This document shows positions 35,947 through 37,170 of a stretch of 37,170 nt of DNA, piece after piece. The position numbers were made by a program, and so were the translations under genes. Under the pieces are notes generated by a model. The model did no database searches, had not been told where the DNA came from, and was given only the letters and a program-made list of their open reading frames with translations. The stretch's first letter is position 1. Each line of letters starts with the position of its first letter. The stretch comes from Pseudomonas avellanae BPIC 631 (lineage in GTDB: Bacteria; Pseudomonadota; Gammaproteobacteria; Pseudomonadales; Pseudomonadaceae). The stretch is taken from positions 1 through 37,170 of the forward strand of contig NZ_ATDK01000084.1 in assembly GCF_000444135.1 (NCBI RefSeq). The letters run 5' to 3'.

Positions 35947-36609
35947 ATGAATAATTTCACAGCCCTCGTATTGGAAGCACCTTCAGTTCCTGTGGCAGAA
36001 AGCGATGGCCTGATCAGGGTTCGCGATCTTGAATCAGGCATTTCGGTCCATTTCACCGCACGGGGCTTAATAAAAGAAAAAGACAGCTTTGAGCTTATGG
36101 TTAACGGTGTTGGCTCCGGGGTTACTCAAATCATTTCTGATCCTGACGCACCTGAAGAGGTGCAGTTCGTTATGAATCTGCAGCCTGAACACTTCGCTAA
36201 AGATGGCACTTATGCAATCGGTTACCAGTGGTTAACATTTCCGGGCGATATTCGGACAGACTCAGCAACCACTGAGATTCGGATCGACCGCACCGCCCCC
36301 GGCGCAGCGCTGCTGGCTCCCGCCATTTTCCATCAGATCAACCTCGGCAACACCCTCACAGGCATTGTCCCGGGCTACGCTGGCATGCAGCCCGGAGACC
36401 GCATCCAGACCTTTTGCAATGACCGGCAAGGTCCCGCGTACGAGGTCACCTCCGACAACCTGACTGATCGTCCGCTACAGATCATTTTCGACAAGGAATT
36501 GCTGCTGAATCTGCACAGCGACAGCGTCACGATCAGCTACCGGGTCATCGATCGTGCGGGCAATATTTCGCTGCCGGCGCGCTCCGTAACACTCTCGATG
36601 CAGGTTTAA
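35947..36609 (+). CDS. Orphan two-domain Ig-like-fold protein (220 aa)
   Basis: Not recognised as a named family. Seen: no signal peptide and no membrane segment; two repeated beta-rich units (about 1-112 and 113-220). The linker ATTEIRIDRTAPG, the PGYAGMQPGDRI turn and the closing ISYRVIDRAGNIS resemble bacterial Ig-like tandem repeats seen in large surface proteins. Here only two units remain, so it may be a complete small protein or a truncated one. The 5' half is AT-richer than the 3' half, where GC climbs after about 36280. AGAGAG lies before the ATG. Possibly acquired or a fragment. Confidence 0.7.
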   Translation: MNNFTALVLEAPSVPVAESDGLIRVRDLESGISVHFTARGLIKEKDSFELMVNGVGSGVTQIISDPDAPEEVQFVMNLQPEHFAKDGTYAIGYQWLTFPGDIRTDSATTEIRIDRTAPGAALLAPAIFHQINLGNTLTGIVPGYAGMQPGDRIQTFCNDRQGPAYEVTSDNLTDRPLQIIFDKELLLNLHSDSVTISYRVIDRAGNISLPARSVTLSMQV

Positions 36610-36647
36610 TCACGACGGCCTACATTTTTCGCTCAATACCTTGAAGG

Positions 36648-36665
36648 TTTCGCACACTGAAGTGT
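36648..36665 (+). terminator. Hairpin after the Ig-like gene
   Basis: CGCACACT-GA-AGTGTGCG, an 8-bp stem with a 2-nt spacer, about 40 nt after the stop. No T-tract follows, so it is a weak terminator or 3'-end structure. Confidence 0.45.
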
Positions 36666-36697
36666 GCGAGACCCTAATGATAAGTTTGAGTGAATCT

Positions 36698-36719
36698 TCC
36701 TACGAACGAGTAGGATTTT
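36698..36719 (+). terminator. TCCTAC...GTAGGA hairpin followed by T-tract
   Basis: TCCTAC, loop GAACGA, GTAGGA, then TTTT. It could be a terminator for the Ig-like gene transcript. Further copies of the hexamer lie at 36769 and 35750. Confidence 0.5.
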
Positions 36720-36977
36720 AGACAAAAATGAAAATTTTCAGATTTGTAAGAATTGTCTGTAGTAACGGTCCTACAAAGATAGGCGGCAGAAAAAATCTCA
36801 AACCCGCACCAACCCGAGGCAATACCCTTTGTTTACAGCATCTTCGACACTAATGACCGATAATTTAGTGCCATTATGAAACCAAATGTAACTGCAAAGT
36901 CTGACACAACCTTTGCAGAACCTTGAATTAGCCGGGGACTTGACCTGAACACTTATGTGTTTTGTAATATTTCCGCT

Positions 36978-36993
36978 GCCGACACCTGTCGGC
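36978..36993. repeat. Perfect inverted repeat upstream of the partial ORF
   Basis: GCCGACA-CC-TGTCGGC, a 7-bp perfect palindrome about 45 bp before the ATG at 37037. Possible operator or leader hairpin. Confidence 0.4.
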
Positions 36994-37036
36994 ACACATA
37001 TAACAATCCAACTTAATGTAAATAAACGAGTTCACG

Positions 37037-37170
37037 ATGGATAAAAACAAGTCCACGGATGTCGCTGCGCGCACCCAACTAGTGTGCCGTCTCAAAATTA
37101 ACTTCTCTCATGCCTGCGTGCTCATTGCCGCGCGGGCTCGCTGTATTTTGTTCAAAATATCTTCTCCCTT
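37037..37170 (+). CDS. Partial ORF cut by the window edge
   Basis: An open frame of 44 codons from ATG 37037 runs off the right edge. The first 15 residues (MDKNKSTDVAARTQL) look like a normal soluble N-terminus; the rest (CRLKINFSHACVLIAARARC) looks less like coding sequence, and a CTAG occurs at the change of character (ACTAGT, around 37079). The frame may therefore be interrupted by an inserted element just after its start. No recognisable product, weak ribosome-binding site. Confidence 0.3.
   Translation, partial: MDKNKSTDVAARTQLVCRLKINFSHACVLIAARARCILFKISSP

Larger units (their letters stand above)
36610..37036. other. AT-rich non-coding stretch at the right end
   Basis: No convincing gene is seen over about 430 bp. 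A 65-codon minus-strand frame at 36798-36995 lacks a ribosome-binding site and codon bias. The region holds three perfect inverted repeats (36648-36665, 36698-36715 and 36978-36993) and a further TCCTAC hexamer at 36769. Confidence 0.6.

Noticed and set aside
36798..36995. 65-codon minus-strand frame in the AT-rich right end.
   Set aside because: No ribosome-binding site, odd composition with scattered cysteines, overlaps a palindrome; more likely non-coding.

Overview
The window is about 37 kb of a high-GC gammaproteobacterial chromosome. Gene content and order point to a fluorescent Pseudomonas, most likely of the P. syringae group. The run aroC - MFS transporter - mtnB-mtnD-mtnC, the run prmB - isochorismatase-fold protein - small membrane protein - Smr protein - folE, and the run tusA-rlmM-acnA-aer follow gene orders I recall from P. 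aeruginosa. No search could be run, so the genus is established from recognised families and the species group is inference. I see no rRNA, tRNA, CRISPR array, prophage or complete insertion sequence.

Layout. (1) 0.2-2.3 kb: a ZIP metal transporter convergent with an unknown protein, then an ankyrin-repeat protein with its own terminator. (2) 2.6-3.8 kb: a DUF3509 protein behind a candidate sigma-54 promoter, and a LuxR-type solo regulator. (3) 4.1-8.3 kb, minus strand: the methionine-salvage enzymes MtnB, MtnD and MtnC, coupled to an MFS transporter and to chorismate synthase. (4) 8.4-14.7 kb: an exported alpha/beta hydrolase, a GNAT-like tail-anchored protein, PrmB, an isochorismatase-fold protein lacking the usual cysteine, a small membrane protein, SmrA, a tiny glycine-rich lipoprotein, FolE and a glutaredoxin-like protein. 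(5) 14.8-21.1 kb: an LprI-like protein, a GST, a PLP aminotransferase divergent from a MarR regulator over a twin palindromic operator, a BenE transporter, an LD-carboxypeptidase and an NADPH oxidoreductase. (6) 21.3-28.3 kb: PyrF, an ethanolamine-type permease with a near-consensus sigma-54 promoter, a DUF2897 mini-protein, an orphan periplasmic solute-binding protein, an ERI-1-like exonuclease, PpnP, an MsbA-like ABC exporter and a PA1571-type mini-protein. (7) 28.3-35.6 kb: PdxB, TusA, RlmM, AcnA and an Aer-type chemoreceptor. (8) 35.6-37.2 kb: an AT-richer accessory-looking end with an orphan two-domain Ig-like protein, several hairpins and an ORF cut by the window edge.

Most of the window is housekeeping core genome: methionine salvage, shikimate, folate, pyrimidine, PLP and TCA steps, and rRNA or tRNA modification. 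The more unusual signals are regulatory (two sigma-54 promoters, a paired MarR operator, a hairpin covering the smrA ribosome-binding site) and a few odd proteins (cysteine-less isochorismatase fold, GNAT-like tail-anchored protein, glycine-rich lipoprotein, orphan Ig-like protein). I did not find a clear new multi-gene defence or biosynthetic system.
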